64,000 nucleotides of DNA. Origin: RYN-230 sp963834515 (lineage in GTDB: Bacteria > Actinomycetota > Actinomycetes > Streptosporangiales > Streptosporangiaceae). The notes beneath the pieces were generated by a model. It saw nothing but the letters and a program-made list of their open reading frames with translations. It did no database searches and had not been told where the DNA came from. Both the position numbers and the translations under genes were made by a program. Location: NCBI GenBank assembly GCA_963834515.1, contig CAWICB010000002.1:1173501-1237500 (forward strand), read 5' to 3'. Each line of letters opens with the position of its first letter. The first letter of the stretch is position 1. Below, piece after piece: positions 38,316-48,448 of this stretch.

Positions 38316-39590
38316 ATGACCGCTTACCCGCTCAGCGACGAGCACCGCGCGCTCCGGGACACCGTGGCCGAGTTCGCCCGTGCAGTGGTCCAGCCGGTGA
38401 TCGCCGGTTATTACGAGCGTGCCGAGTTCCCGTATGAGCTGGTCGCCCGGATGGCCAAGCTGGGCCTGTTCGGGCTGCCGTTCCCGGAGGAGTTCGGCGG
38501 CATGGGCGGCGACCTGTTCGCGCTCGGCCTGGCGCTGGAGGAACTGGCCCGGGTGGACTCGTCGGTGGCCATCACCCTGGAGGCCGCGGTGGCGCTGGGC
38601 GCGATGCCTATCTACCGGTTTGGCACCGACGCCCAGCGCCGGCGCTGGCTGCCGGCGCTGTGCTCGGGGGAGCGGCTGGCCGCGTTCGGGCTGACCGAGG
38701 CGGGCGGCGGGACCGACATCGCGGGTGGGATGCGCACCACGGCGCGGCTCGAGCCGTTGACCGGCGCGGCGGACGGTGGCTGGGTCATCGACGGCAGCAA
38801 GTCCTTCATCACGAACGCGGGCACCTCGATCACCTCGCTGGTCACCGTGCTGGCCGTGACCGGTGACCCGGGTGGCCGGGGGGACCAGAGTGGTCCGCGG
38901 GGGCAGGGTGGTCCGGGGGGGCAGGGTGGTCCGGGGGGGCAGGGTGGTCCGGGGGGGCGGGAGATCTCGGCCATTGTGGTGCCGTCCGGCACACCAGGTT
39001 TCTCGGTCGGCCCGGAGTACTCCAAGGTCGGCTGGTGCGCGTCAGATACCCGCGAGCTGGCCTTCACGTCGTGCCGGGTGCCCGCGGACCACCTGCTCGG
39101 GCGGCGCGGCCGCGGCTACGCCCAGTTCCTGGAGATCCTCGACGAGGGCCGGGTCGCCATCGCCGCGCTGGCCACCGGGCTGGCCCAGGGCTGCGTGGAC
39201 GAGTGCCTGCGTTACGCGGCCCGGCGGACCGCGTTCGGCCAGCCGCTCGGCCAGTTCCAGGCCACCCAGTTCAAGGTGGCGGACATGGCCGCCCGGGTGC
39301 ACGTGGCCCGGCTGGCCTGGTACGACGCGGCGGCCCGGCTGGCCGCCGGGGAGCCGGCCAAGCAGCAGGCGGCCATCGCCAAGCTGGTGTCGTCCAACGC
39401 CGCGATGGACAACGCCCGGGATGCCACCCAGCTTTTCGGCGGCTACGGATTCATGAATGAATTCCCGGTCGCCCGGTTCTACCGGGACGCGAAGGTGCTC
39501 GAGATCGGCGAGGGCACGTCCGAGGTGCAGCGCATGATCATCGCCCGGGAACTCGGCCTGCGCCAGGGCGGCCGTCCGGACCCGGCCTAG
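38316..39590 (+). CDS. Acyl-CoA dehydrogenase with Gly/Gln/Pro repeat insertion
   Basis: A 424-residue flavoenzyme catalysing alpha,beta-dehydrogenation of an acyl-CoA. The FAD-binding FGLTEAGGGTDIAG and SKSFITNAG are present; the catalytic Glu is in EIGEGTSEVQR. An insertion of about 30 residues of GQGGPG-type repeats (18-bp DNA units at about 38870-38960) sits in the middle beta-domain, probably a surface loop. Otherwise standard length. Confidence 0.92.
   Translation: MTAYPLSDEHRALRDTVAEFARAVVQPVIAGYYERAEFPYELVARMAKLGLFGLPFPEEFGGMGGDLFALGLALEELARVDSSVAITLEAAVALGAMPIYRFGTDAQRRRWLPALCSGERLAAFGLTEAGGGTDIAGGMRTTARLEPLTGAADGGWVIDGSKSFITNAGTSITSLVTVLAVTGDPGGRGDQSGPRGQGGPGGQGGPGGQGGPGGREISAIVVPSGTPGFSVGPEYSKVGWCASDTRELAFTSCRVPADHLLGRRGRGYAQFLEILDEGRVAIAALATGLAQGCVDECLRYAARRTAFGQPLGQFQATQFKVADMAARVHVARLAWYDAAARLAAGEPAKQQAAIAKLVSSNAAMDNARDATQLFGGYGFMNEFPVARFYRDAKVLEIGEGTSEVQRMIIARELGLRQGGRPDPA
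38868..38961 (+). repeat. 18-bp minisatellite inside the acyl-CoA dehydrogenase gene
   Basis: Units of gggcagggtggtccgggg repeat three to four times, all in frame. The encoded Gly/Gln/Pro run has no counterpart in typical family members. Confidence 0.8.
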
Positions 39591-40313
39591 AAAGCACTGC
39601 GGTACTTGTGGCCGGAAGAGCCCAGAGTGAAATAGCCATCGAGGGGCAGCCTGGCGGTTCGCACGGGGCGCGAATCGGGTATCCCGGCCGGGCTATCCGG
39701 GTTTCCGCCCGGTAAATGGCTGGCTAAGTGGGCGCCATGGCCTGGCCGGGGCCGATCTGTGCTGGGGTAGCCCGGGGTGGCCTGGCCGTGGCCGGCGCCG
39801 CACGGTGCCGTGGTGTGCGGCTGGCGGTGCCCGCCGGAGCGGCCCGGGCCGGGCCCGTTGCTCCTGCGCGGCCCGGCCTGCCCTGGCCAGCGGCCCGGTC
39901 TGTCCTGGCCAGCGGTGAGAGAGGCGGGACCTGCTGGTCTCGTTTGCCGAACCGGGCTCGGCACCCTCGCCGACCGGGCATACTGAGAGCTTCCGGGCAA
40001 GGCCCCCCGTGGCGAACTGCTGGACCAAGCGGCACACTTGGCGCGCTGAGCACGGAACTGCTTAGTTGGTCCAGAACGAACCCCCGGCGGTGACGACGGA
40101 GAGTACCCTACTCACGTCGAGCTATCCGCCAAACATCACCTTAGAAGAGCGTTTTCCCCCATAAGGTACTGATCACGGCCGATGGTGAGACGTTATGGTT
40201 AGCCGTTGGCCGCGTCCGCGCGCGGGGCTCACAGAATCGTCACCCGGGAAGGGGTGCGTCATGTCAGTTCCGCCGCCGGTCCAGCGGGCCTGCTGGCTCG
40301 CCACACTAGCCAG
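39591..40313. other. Intergenic region before the conservon
   Basis: About 720 nt without a convincing gene. Short frames exist on both strands but lack codon bias, ribosome sites or recognisable domains. It presumably holds the conservon promoter, but I see no clear boxes. Confidence 0.5.
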
Positions 40314-43300
40314 GTGAAAGGTGCAGAGGCTGTGCGGTCCCGCAGCAGTAAGACCGATGCCCGGCCGGCTGACGAAGCAGCGTCGGCCGACGCCTCCACC
40401 GGAGCCGGCTTGGCGTCCCGCGCACCCGCCGACGTTGACGGGCGGGAGGCTGGCGCTGGCGCCGACCCCGGGAGCAATGGCCAGGCCACTACCAGCCAGC
40501 GGCCGACGGGCTCGCGCCGTGGCCTGAAGAACTGGCGGGTGCGATCGCGGCTCGTCCTGCTCATCGCCATCCCCACCCTGACCGCCGTCGTGCTCGGCGG
40601 CATCAGCATCCTTTCCTACGCGCGCAGCGCCACCGCCGACGGGCGGGTCCAGCAACTCGCCACGCTGAGCTCGAACATTACGCAGCTCGCCCAGCGGCTT
40701 GAGGAGGAGCGGGACCGGACCGTCTACTACATCTCCCTGGGCGCCAATGGCGGCCGGCAGCAGGAAGTGCAGGCTGGCCGGCCTGTCGGCCAGACTGGGA
40801 GCGAGCTCGGTGTTATCAACCAGGACTACGCGCAGACCAACCGGTCCGTGGCGCTGGTCGATCATGAGCTGGGCCAGATCGGCGGTTCGTTCCCGTCGCA
40901 GGCGCAGCAGGAGGCGGCTCTCGCCCGCGTTAGCCTGCACAACCTCAAGGAGCTGCGCCTCGCCTCGACGGCCACCGAGCTGCCGCCGCTGGTCGTGGTG
41001 CAGAGGTACACCCAGCTGATCGACAACCTGCTGGCCCTGGTCGACGTGACCGGCCAGGGCACCAGCGATGCCACGCTGAGCCAGGACATCCGGGTCCTCG
41101 GGCTGGTCACCCGGATGGCGGAGGAAGCCTCCGAGCAGCGGGGTATTCTCACCGCCGGCCTGCTGCAACGGCAACTCACCTCCAACGAGCTGACCGCGCT
41201 CAACGCGGCCGTGTCCGAGCAGGCGAGTAACCTGCAGTCGTTCAACAGCTCAGCCAGCGCCGCGCAGCGCAACCTCTGGAACAACACCGTGGCCTCGTCG
41301 TTCGTGTTCCAGGCGAACGACGAGGAAAACCAGGCCATCGCCACCGCGCAGCAGGACAACGACTCGCTGAAGGCGGATACGGCCAACGCCGACACCTGGT
41401 ACGGCTCGGTCACGAACGAGATCGACACCCAGATGGGGTCGGTCGAGCATGCGCTCAACAACCAGATCACATCGCGTGCCGCCCAGCTGCACAAGGACGC
41501 GCTGACGTACGCCATCGCGATCGGTCTGGCGGTCTTGATCGTGCTCGGGCTGGGCCTGTTCCTCACCGTTGTCGTCGGGCGGTCCATGGTCCGGCCGCTG
41601 CGCCGGCTGCGGGCAGGAGCTCTCGAAGTGGCTGGTGTGCGGCTGCCGGACATGGTCCGCCGGATGAGCGAGTCCGACGGGACGGCCGTCTCGTTCGATG
41701 TCGCGCCGATCGACGTGGACTCCACCGACGAGATCGGTGAAGTCGCCCGGGCGTTCGACCAGGTCCACCGGGAAGCGCTCCGGCTGGCCGCCAACGAGGC
41801 CGCGCTGCGCGGCAACGTCAACGCGATGTTCGTCAACCTGTCCCGGCGCAGCCAGTCCCTGGTGGAGCGCCAGATCCGGCTGATCGACGACCTGGAGCAG
41901 GGCGAGCAGGACCCGGAGCGGTTGTCCAACCTGTTCCAGATGGACCACCTGGCCACCCGGATGCGGCGCAACTCGGAAAACCTCCTGGTCCTCGCGGGCC
42001 ACGATGTGTCCCGCCGGTGGAACCAGCCGGTCGCCCTGGTGGACGTGCTCCGCGCCGCCGTGTCCGAGATCGAGCAGTACGAGCGGGTCTCGATGAACGT
42101 CCAGCCGGGCATCGCGGTGCGCGGCCAGGCCGTCAACGACGTGGTCCACCTGGTTGCGGAGCTGGTGGAGAACGCCACCTCCTTCTCCTCGGCAGAGACC
42201 CCGGTGACCGTATCCGGGCACCTGCTTAACAGCGGCGGGGTACTGCTGGACATCAGCGATCAGGGCGTGGGCATGGGCGCCGAGGAGATGGCGCACGCAA
42301 ACTGGCGGCTGGACAATCCGCCGGTGGTGGATGTGGCTGTGTCCCGCCGGATGGGCCTGTTCGTGGTGGCCCGGCTGGCCGCCCGGCACGGCATCCGGGT
42401 CCGGCTCCGGCCCGCCCCCGACCGGCGGCCTGACCGCGCTGGTCTGGCTGCCAGATGAAACGGTCACCCATGACAGCGCCGGCCCGGGCCCCGGGTCGCG
42501 CCGGTTCGACCGTAACGGCGGCCCCGACGTTGTTGAGCCACTGGCCACCGCCGGCCAGCTCGGTGCCGAATGGGGCATGCCCAGCGGGCGCAGCGCGGCT
42601 GAGGAAGCGGTGAACGCGGCCCGTGCGCCGCGGTTCACCCCGCTGCACACCGAGAACGGGGACGCGGCCACCACGGCTGGCTTCCCCGCGGTCAACGCGG
42701 CCTGGGACGACCCGCTGACCCGGTCGACCGGTAATGCCTGGGAGAACGGCAAGTCGTCCGAGCCAGCCGAGCCGCCGGCCGGCCAGGGCTGGGATGACGC
42801 ACCCGCCGCCAAGTCCGCCAGCCCGGCCTGGGGTGACCCCCCGGACCAGGAGGCCGGCCCAGCCTGGGATGACGCGTCGGCCAAGCCAGCCAGCCAGGGC
42901 TGGGAAGAGCCGCTCAGCCCGCCCGCCGGTGCACCGCCGCCAGCCGCCGCCACCGGGCCGCTTCCGTCGGTATCCGGTAACGGTGGCCCGGCGCCTTCGT
43001 TCGGCACCCCGCGGGGCAGTGACTCGCCGTCCGGTCTGCCGACCAGGCTGCCGTCCCGCCCGATCCGCGGTTTCGGTAACGGCGGCAACGATTCAGGGCC
43101 GATCCGGCGGGAGGTCGTGGTACCCCCGGCCGCGCCGCTCGGTCAGGGCAACCGGCTGCCCATCTTCGAGTCGGTGGAGTCGGACTGGTTCCGCCGCGGT
43201 CGGCACAGTGCGGACCGCGCGAATGGGCCCAGCGGGCCGAACGGGCCCAGCGGGCCGAACGGGCCCAGCGGGCCTAGTGCGGCCCCGGCGGAGAGCACGT

Positions 43301-43581
43301 CGAGCTGGACCTCCGCGGCCGACGAGGGCTGGCGGGCCGCGGAAGCGGTGAGCAAGCCAGCCTCCGGCGGGGTGACCCTGTCCGGTCTGCCGAAGCGGGT
43401 GCCCAAGGCCAACCTGGTGCCCGGGACGGTGGGGGCGAACGCCGAGTCTGCACCGCCGCCCATCCGGTCGGCGGCGACGACCAGGGACCGGTTCGCCGCC
43501 TTCCAGCGCGGTGTCCGGGAAGCACGGGCCAGCGCGAACAGCGACGAGGATGGTGGCGGTGAGGGAGACGATGTTACATGA
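40314..43581 (+). CDS. cvnA: Conservon sensor kinase with nitrate/nitrite-sensing-like domain, one frameshift
   Basis: First gene of the conservon. It has a basic N-terminus, helix LVLLIAIPTLTAVVLGG, an extracellular all-helical NIT-like domain with RTVYYISLG, helix AIAIGLAVLIVLGLGLFL, a HAMP-like segment and a divergent HisKA/ATPase core (VAELVENATSFS, DISDQGVGMG). A Pro/Gly/Ser-rich tail of about 370 residues follows, ending in RDRFAAFQRGVREAR. The frame changes at about 42415 in a CCCCC run; dropping one C restores RPAPTGGLTALVWLPDE. Start uncertain (GTG 40314 used; 40254 or 40206 possible). No clear phospho-acceptor His box is seen. Confidence 0.88.
43224..43278 (+). repeat. 18-bp tandem repeat in the cvnA tail
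   Basis: gggcccagcgggccgaac-type units occur about three times and encode a collagen-like Asn-Gly-Pro-Ser-Gly-Pro repeat. Confidence 0.75.
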
Positions 43582-43648
43582 GGGGGGGCGCGGCTTGGCC
43601 GCAGGTGCTGATGCTTCTTATGGTGGGGTCGCCGAGAAAGGAGGGTTC

Positions 43649-44071
43649 GTGAGTCCGCTAACCCGTCCCATCCAGGACCTGAACTGGCTGATCACGAACT
43701 TCGTGGAGAGGGTCCCGTCTGTCGCGCATGCCATTGTGGTCTCCTCAGATGGGCTGCCCCTGGCGTTCTCGAACGGCTTCCCAGCCGACCGCGTGGACCA
43801 GCTCGCGGCAGTGACTTCCGGTCTGACCAGCTTGACGCAGGGTGCGTCGCGGGTCTTCGAAGGTGGGCCGGTCACCCAGACGGTCGTTGAGATGCAGCGG
43901 GGCCTGCTGCTGGTGATGGCTATCAGCGACGGATCGAGCCTTGCGGTGCTCGCATCCGCCGACTGTGACATGGGCCTGGTGGCCTACGAGATGGCGCTCC
44001 TGGTGGAGCGCGTTGGCCGCGCCCTGACGCCTGACATGCGTGGGGCGCTGCGGTCGGAGGATGGCAGATAG
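43649..44071 (+). CDS. cvnB: Roadblock/LC7 domain protein of the conservon
   Basis: A 140-residue roadblock fold protein that in other conservons associates with the sensor and the GTPase at the membrane. Seen: LNWLITNFVERVPSVAHAIVVSSDGL, the SNGFPADRVDQLAAVTSGL loop and VLASADCDMGLVAYEMALL. Start GTG 43649 is fixed by GAAAGGAGG at 43636-43644. Confidence 0.92.
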   Translation: MSPLTRPIQDLNWLITNFVERVPSVAHAIVVSSDGLPLAFSNGFPADRVDQLAAVTSGLTSLTQGASRVFEGGPVTQTVVEMQRGLLLVMAISDGSSLAVLASADCDMGLVAYEMALLVERVGRALTPDMRGALRSEDGR

Positions 44072-44086
44072 TGACTGGAGAAACCG

Positions 44087-44518
44087 TTGTCCGGCCCCGG
44101 CCTGGATGACTGGCCGCCGACTGGGGGGCAACGTGGCCCCGGGTTCGGCGGCGGAAAGCGTGCACGTGAGGCTGAACTGTCTGGGAGCGGGCTGGTCCGG
44201 CCGTATGCGGTCACCGGGGGGCGGACGAAACCCCGGTACCAGCTCCAGATCGAGGCGATGGTGGCCGCGTCTCACTACGAGGCGCGGGACCTGTCGAGCC
44301 TGAGCCCGGAGTGTCAGGCCATCCTCGGGTTCTGCCGCGATTGGCGTTCAGTGGCGGAGATATCGGCTGTGCTCAGGATGCCTCTGGGCGTAGCCCGTGT
44401 CCTCGTGGCTGACATGGCGGTGGAAGGGCTCGTCCGGGTGCACCAGCTGGACCATGCATCTGGCCGCCCAGATCTCAACCTGCTCGAAAGGGTGCTCAGT
44501 GGACTTCGCAAGCTCTAG
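44087..44518 (+). CDS. cvnC: DUF742 protein of the conservon
   Basis: A 143-residue DUF742 protein. The winged-helix-like core includes LVRPYAVTGGRT, SLSPECQAILGFCRDW, SVAEISAVLRMPLGVARVLVADM and PDLNLLERVLSGLRKL. Start TTG 44087 is supported by GGAG 6 nt upstream; the nearby GTG 44071 is out of frame. It overlaps the GTPase start by about 20 nt. Confidence 0.9.
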   Translation: MSGPGLDDWPPTGGQRGPGFGGGKRAREAELSGSGLVRPYAVTGGRTKPRYQLQIEAMVAASHYEARDLSSLSPECQAILGFCRDWRSVAEISAVLRMPLGVARVLVADMAVEGLVRVHQLDHASGRPDLNLLERVLSGLRKL

Positions 44519-45101
44519 TCCCGTGCGGGGCACGGCTGGGGATTCCGCCGCGATGACGTCGGTGAAAATCGTCGTCGCGGGAGGCTTCGGTGTCGGCAAG
44601 ACCACATTCGTCGGATCGGTGTCGGAGATCACCCCGCTGACCACTGAGGCAGTCATGACCTCAGCCAGCGCTGGCGTTGACGACCTTTCGGCCGTGCCGG
44701 ACAAGACCACCACCACGGTGGCCATGGACTTCGGCCGGGTCACGCTGGATGCCGGGCTGATCCTGTACCTGTTCGGCACCCCTGGGCAGCACCGGTTCTG
44801 GTTCATGTGGGACGACCTGATCCAGGGCGCCATCGGGGCCGTGGTACTGGTGGACACCCGGCGGCTGGCTGACTCCTTCCCGGCGGTGGACTACTTCGAG
44901 ACCGCGGGCTTGCCGTTCATCGTGGCCATCAACGGCTTCCACGGCGAGTTCCCGCACGGTGTGCAGGATGTCCAGGAAGCGCTGTCGGTCAGCCCCAACG
45001 TCCCTGTCGTGCAGTGTGACGCGCGGGGCCGGAAATCCACCAAGGCCACGCTCATCGCGCTGGTCGAGCACGCCATGGCCATGCAGCTGAGCACGCGCTA
45101 A
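44499..45101 (+). CDS. cvnD: Small GTP-binding protein of the conservon
   Basis: A 200-residue Ras-like ATP/GTP-binding protein. P-loop GGFGVGKTT, switch region TTTTVAMDFGR, G3-like FGTPGQHRF and an altered G4 (INGFH in place of NKxD). GTG 44499 overlaps the preceding gene, so the pair is translationally coupled. The four-gene set forms a membrane-linked signalling complex resembling a GPCR/G-protein module; no cytochrome P450 follows. Confidence 0.9.
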   Translation: MDFASSSPVRGTAGDSAAMTSVKIVVAGGFGVGKTTFVGSVSEITPLTTEAVMTSASAGVDDLSAVPDKTTTTVAMDFGRVTLDAGLILYLFGTPGQHRFWFMWDDLIQGAIGAVVLVDTRRLADSFPAVDYFETAGLPFIVAINGFHGEFPHGVQDVQEALSVSPNVPVVQCDARGRKSTKATLIALVEHAMAMQLSTR

Positions 45102-45104
45102 GTA

Positions 45105-45150
45105 CTCGCGCCGCGCAGCGCACGGCCGCAGTGCGAAGGCCGGGCGCGAG
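45105..45150 (+). terminator. Possible hairpin after the conservon
   Basis: ctcgcgcc (45105-45112) pairs with ggcgcgag (45143-45150), with a weaker inner stem. No T-run. It lies 3 nt after the cvnD stop. Confidence 0.35.
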
Positions 45151-45216
45151 GACACCACGGCAGGCGCGCCGCACTGGGGCGGCAGCGTCTGCTGTAATGT
45201 TCAGGCGCTGTTGTCC

Positions 45217-45290
45217 GGGGCGGTAGCTCAGCCGGTCAGAGCAGCGGACTCATAATCCGTCGGTCGTGGGTTCGAGCCCCACCCGCCCCA
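45217..45290 (+). tRNA. tRNA-Met (CAT), elongator type; integration target
   Basis: A complete 74-nt cloverleaf. The acceptor is GGGGCGG/CCGCCCC with discriminator A, the D-arm GCTC/GAGC, the anticodon stem GCGGA/TCCGT with loop CTCATAA and the T-arm GTGGG-TTCGAGC-CCCAC. CCA is not encoded. The anticodon-stem bases match actinobacterial elongator Met rather than initiator or Ile2. Its 3' half is repeated at 60934 and 63068, so it is the attB site of the island. Confidence 0.95.
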
Positions 45291-45334
45291 CTCATCGAAG
45301 CCTCTGCTAAGGGTCTGTCGACCTGCGGAAACGC
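45246..45334. repeat. att site 1 (tRNA 3' half and flank)
   Basis: From ggactcataatccgtcgg in the tRNA through ctcatcgaagcctc to gacctgcggaaacgc at 45320-45334. The same ordered blocks occur at the two other att copies. Confidence 0.8.
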
Positions 45335-45444
45335 CTTAGTTCTGTGATCTTGGATTCTAGGGCAGTAGGCAGCTGTGTGCGGCCCGAGGCCGTGATCTGC
45401 GGCTGGCTGTGCCCAATACGTGCCCAAGACCAAGATCACTCTGG

Positions 45445-46828
45445 TTAGTCCTGGCGCAGCGCTTCGCTGATCCGGCGCTTGGCGAGTTCGTCCTGGCCTA
45501 CGAGGCACTTGGCGTAGATCCGGAGCAGCACGTCCACGCCGTGTCCGGCCCAATCGGCTACCTGGGTCGGATAGATGCCGCCGTTCAGCCATGTGGACAG
45601 GCAGGCATGCCGCAGGTCGTATGGTCGCCGGGCGAGCGGTGAGGCCTGCTCAGCCGCGGTCAGGGCCACCTGGCGGGCTTTGATCCAGGCCCGCCGGTAG
45701 GTGATGGTGGGCAGCTCGCCGCCGCGCACTCCGCTGAAGAGGCGGCCGTCTAGGGCGGCGCCGAACTCGGCCAGATGTTGCCGCAGGAACCGGGTCAGCT
45801 CGGGATGAGTCGGCACGACGCGGCTAGTCTCCTTCCGCCCGGTGCTTGAGCTGCCGCCGTTCCCGAGCGCTCCCATCATCAGTCCACTCGCTGCCCGCAT
45901 CGGGCGTAGCGGCGCGAAGATGCAGCTCGCCCCAGTCGTCAGCCTGTGAGGGATCCTGCGGAAGGACCACGTTGTCGTCGTGCAGATTGATCGCCTCCTC
46001 GGGACGCAGCCCCGCGTAGTACATCACCGCGAAGAAGGCAACGAGCCGTGGCCCACTGGGCTGCTGAGCACGGACCGCAGCCAGCAGTGCCCGCGCCTGG
46101 CGCGGGTTCACGACGCTGCGCCGGTCGACCTGAGTGGACACCTTGGGCGCTTTCCACTTGAGGACCCGGATCGGGTTCGTGTCGAGGTGGCCCAGCTCGA
46201 CTGCGTAGTCCATTGCGTTGGCCAGAATCGTGCGGTGCCGCCGGGCGGTACTCGCGGCGGCGTTCCTGCCGTCCAGTCGGCCGGTGGCCTGGTCCAGCAT
46301 TCTCCGGGCCGTCGCGGCCTCGGTGAGAGCTAAGAGGGGAGCGCTGTTGCGGGTGACCCAGGCGAGAACCGCAGCTACCTCGGCGGGTGGGTCCGAGCGC
46401 TGCTTGGTGTTGAAGCCCCAGCGCGCCAGTGCCTGGCGGATATTCGCGTCGTCTGGCCGCCCGCGTGGCTCGGTCAGCATCGCCGGCGTGGCCGCAGTCA
46501 GGGCGCGGGCGATGTCCTTGCGGTACTTGGCCGAGGCCTGCTTCCACTTCATGTCCACGTAGGTGCAGGCGAACTCGTACCAGGTGATCTGGGCCTTCTC
46601 GCGCTCCCAAGCTGTCGGCCGTCCAGTGGCGAGGCTGAACGCCTCGCCTTTGCGGGTGGCGGTCAGGAGCGAGCTGCGGAAACTGTCGGCCTGCGCGGCA
46701 TTGCGGAAGCCTTCCTTCCACAGTCTGGCTCCGACCTTCCAGCGCACTTTGTACGTGGTTACCTCGGCGCCCTTGTAGACCTCGGTCCGGTAGACCCGTA
46801 CGTCGAAGGTGGTGCCGCCGTCACTCAT
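45445..46828 (-). CDS. int: Tyrosine site-specific recombinase (integrase), one frameshift
   Basis: Phage-type integrase of about 460 residues: an arm-type N-terminal domain (VRWKVGARLWKEGF), a core-binding domain and a catalytic domain with the first Arg in MYYAGLRPEEAINL, YDLRHACLSTWL as box II and WAGHGVDVLLRIYAKC containing the nucleophile Tyr. The frame breaks at about 45835, between LKHRAEG and SRVVPTHPEL, so as written the enzyme lacks its last Arg and Tyr. Start ATG 46828 overlaps the excisionase stop as TGATG. If the break is real, the element can no longer move by itself. Confidence 0.88.
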
Positions 46829-47040
46829 CAGGCTGCTTCCTCGTGTGCGGCCAGCCAGCGCTGGTACTCGGACCGCCGGATGCGCAGGCTGCCGTTCGGC
46901 AGCGTGATGCACCTGGGCGCCCGGCCCTTGGCCCGCCATTCGTAGAACGTCCGGCGGCTGATGCCGAGATCGGCGCACACCTCCGCGATGGTGAGCTTGT
47001 CCCGCTCCCGGGTGCCGTGGGCCTGGTCCGTGCTAGCCAT
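46828..47040 (-). CDS. xis: Excisionase-like HTH protein (AlpA/Xis type)
   Basis: A 70-residue MerR-like winged helix: KLTIAEVCADLGISRRTFYEW then PRCITLPNGSLRIRRSEYQRWL. It is translationally coupled to the integrase and would bend DNA for excision. ATG 47040 gives the standard family length. Confidence 0.88.
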   Translation of the reverse strand: MASTDQAHGTRERDKLTIAEVCADLGISRRTFYEWRAKGRAPRCITLPNGSLRIRRSEYQRWLAAHEEAA

Positions 47041-47618
47041 GGCGCGGCCTCGCACTCGCAACGCCAATCCAGTCATCGGGCGCGAACCGCCGAACTGGCT
47101 CGCGCAGCCGCTTGTCCATCGTGACTCTTCTTCCGTGGGGTTGGGCAACAAGGGGTTCCTCGCCGGGTGCGTCACGTTGGCGGCGGGGGTGCTAGCCCTG
47201 CTGGCGCGTTCCGCAACAGCTGGCCCCTGCTTGCCCTGGTCATCCCAGGAAGCAGATGTCTGGCACTGGCTTGAGGCGATGGGGGAGTGGACGGGGACGA
47301 AACCCCGCGGGTCGGCGCGTCCCCTGCCGGGACGGCGGACTTGAAAGCTTGCCGGTGCTCCTGGGCGTTCGGCCCGGCCCCTTCGGCGGTCTCTCCTGGC
47401 TCCAGCATCTACTGTGCAGCCGAGGTCAGACGGATGCAAATGCCGGCCGCTCGTGTCGGTCAGGTTACGAGTGTCCGCAGAAGACCGCAGGCGTCCGTTA
47501 ACGTCCGTCACGGACCAACCCGGCCCGAAAAGTGTGATGTAAGTCACATGACATAAGAGCGTCCGGACCTGATCCGCAACGTCCCTCCGCCAGTTGGCCG
47601 GGGGACGGGCAACTCGGG
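47041..47618. other. Gene-free stretch upstream of xis
   Basis: About 580 nt with no convincing gene. It contains several gtccg repeats near 47470-47515 and the CRP-like palindrome at 47533. Probably regulatory. Confidence 0.4.
47533..47548. promoter_or_regulatory. CRP-like palindrome
   Basis: tgtgatgtaagtcaca is a perfect match to TGTGA-n6-TCACA, the CRP/GlxR consensus, in an AT-richer pocket about 70 nt before the small HTH gene. Binding is inferred only from the sequence. Confidence 0.5.
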
Positions 47619-47972
47619 TTGTCATACCTCGCCCGCATCCTGGATCGCGTGGGACGAGCAAAACGCCGGTCGAGCCCGAGAGCCAAGCGGGCACAGCCGA
47701 AGCCGCGGCAAGAGGCGCCAGCGCAGTCGCCAAGCCAAGCGCAGGCGGTTTCCAGGATGCCTGCCGCCGAGGTGCTGGACCAGATCGAGCGTACCCGGAC
47801 TGCTCAGCTCAGGGCAGAAGCCGCCCTCGCGAAGCTGATCGACCAGGCCGTCAGTCAGGGCATCGGGTGGCCGGAGATCGCCGCCCGGCTGAGCGTGACC
47901 AGACAAGCGGCCCGTCAGCACTACCAGCGCCGCCATCGCGGAGGCCCGACCGTTCAGGATGGACGCAGCTGA
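47619..47972 (+). CDS. Small HTH-domain protein
   Basis: 117 residues. A basic N-terminal tail (about 45 residues rich in Arg, Lys, Pro, Gln) precedes a helical linker and a C-terminal HTH (GWPEIAARLSVTRQAARQHYQ). Similar C-terminal HTH modules occur in small actinobacterial plasmid or phage proteins. The start is uncertain (TTG 47619). A DNA-binding role in the island is likely; the target is unknown. Confidence 0.55.
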   Translation: MSYLARILDRVGRAKRRSSPRAKRAQPKPRQEAPAQSPSQAQAVSRMPAAEVLDQIERTRTAQLRAEAALAKLIDQAVSQGIGWPEIAARLSVTRQAARQHYQRRHRGGPTVQDGRS

Positions 47973-48448
47973 CCAGCGGTAAGAGCAGCCAGTGTCAAGC
48001 ATCAGGTGGCACAGACAACGTCTGTTGCCCGGGTCTTACCGGCCCGCTGGTACCGCCTAATATGCCGTCTGAGCAGCGGAAACAGCCGTGATCCCCCGCC
48101 GTGACAACGGACGTTGTCCAAGGTGGTGAGAACTATCTCTACTTATTCAAGGGCGCGCGGAGCGCGCCGCGTGCCTGGCGGCGCGGGGCCATCTGCGCGG
48201 GCGGCAGCACATCAGGTGTTAATGATCGAACGAGGCGGCCCCGGCCGGAAGGGTTGGACGCGAAGCGCCCGGGAAACGTCGGCAGCGGGGGCGCGGCCAC
48301 ACCGCCTTAGCGCCTTCGGCGGACAGCGGGCGGCCCGCCAGGCCGTAGTCCCCGGGCCCGCGCCTCCTGCAGCTGGCCACCGCGACGAACACCGATGCGC
48401 CGGGCCACGCGCCGAGCCGGGCCATCCTCCCGGCGCTCCAGTCTCGAA

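Noticed and set aside
48101..48310. 69-codon frame before the inverted repeat
   Set aside because: Low-complexity Arg/Gly-rich translation with no domain or ribosome site.
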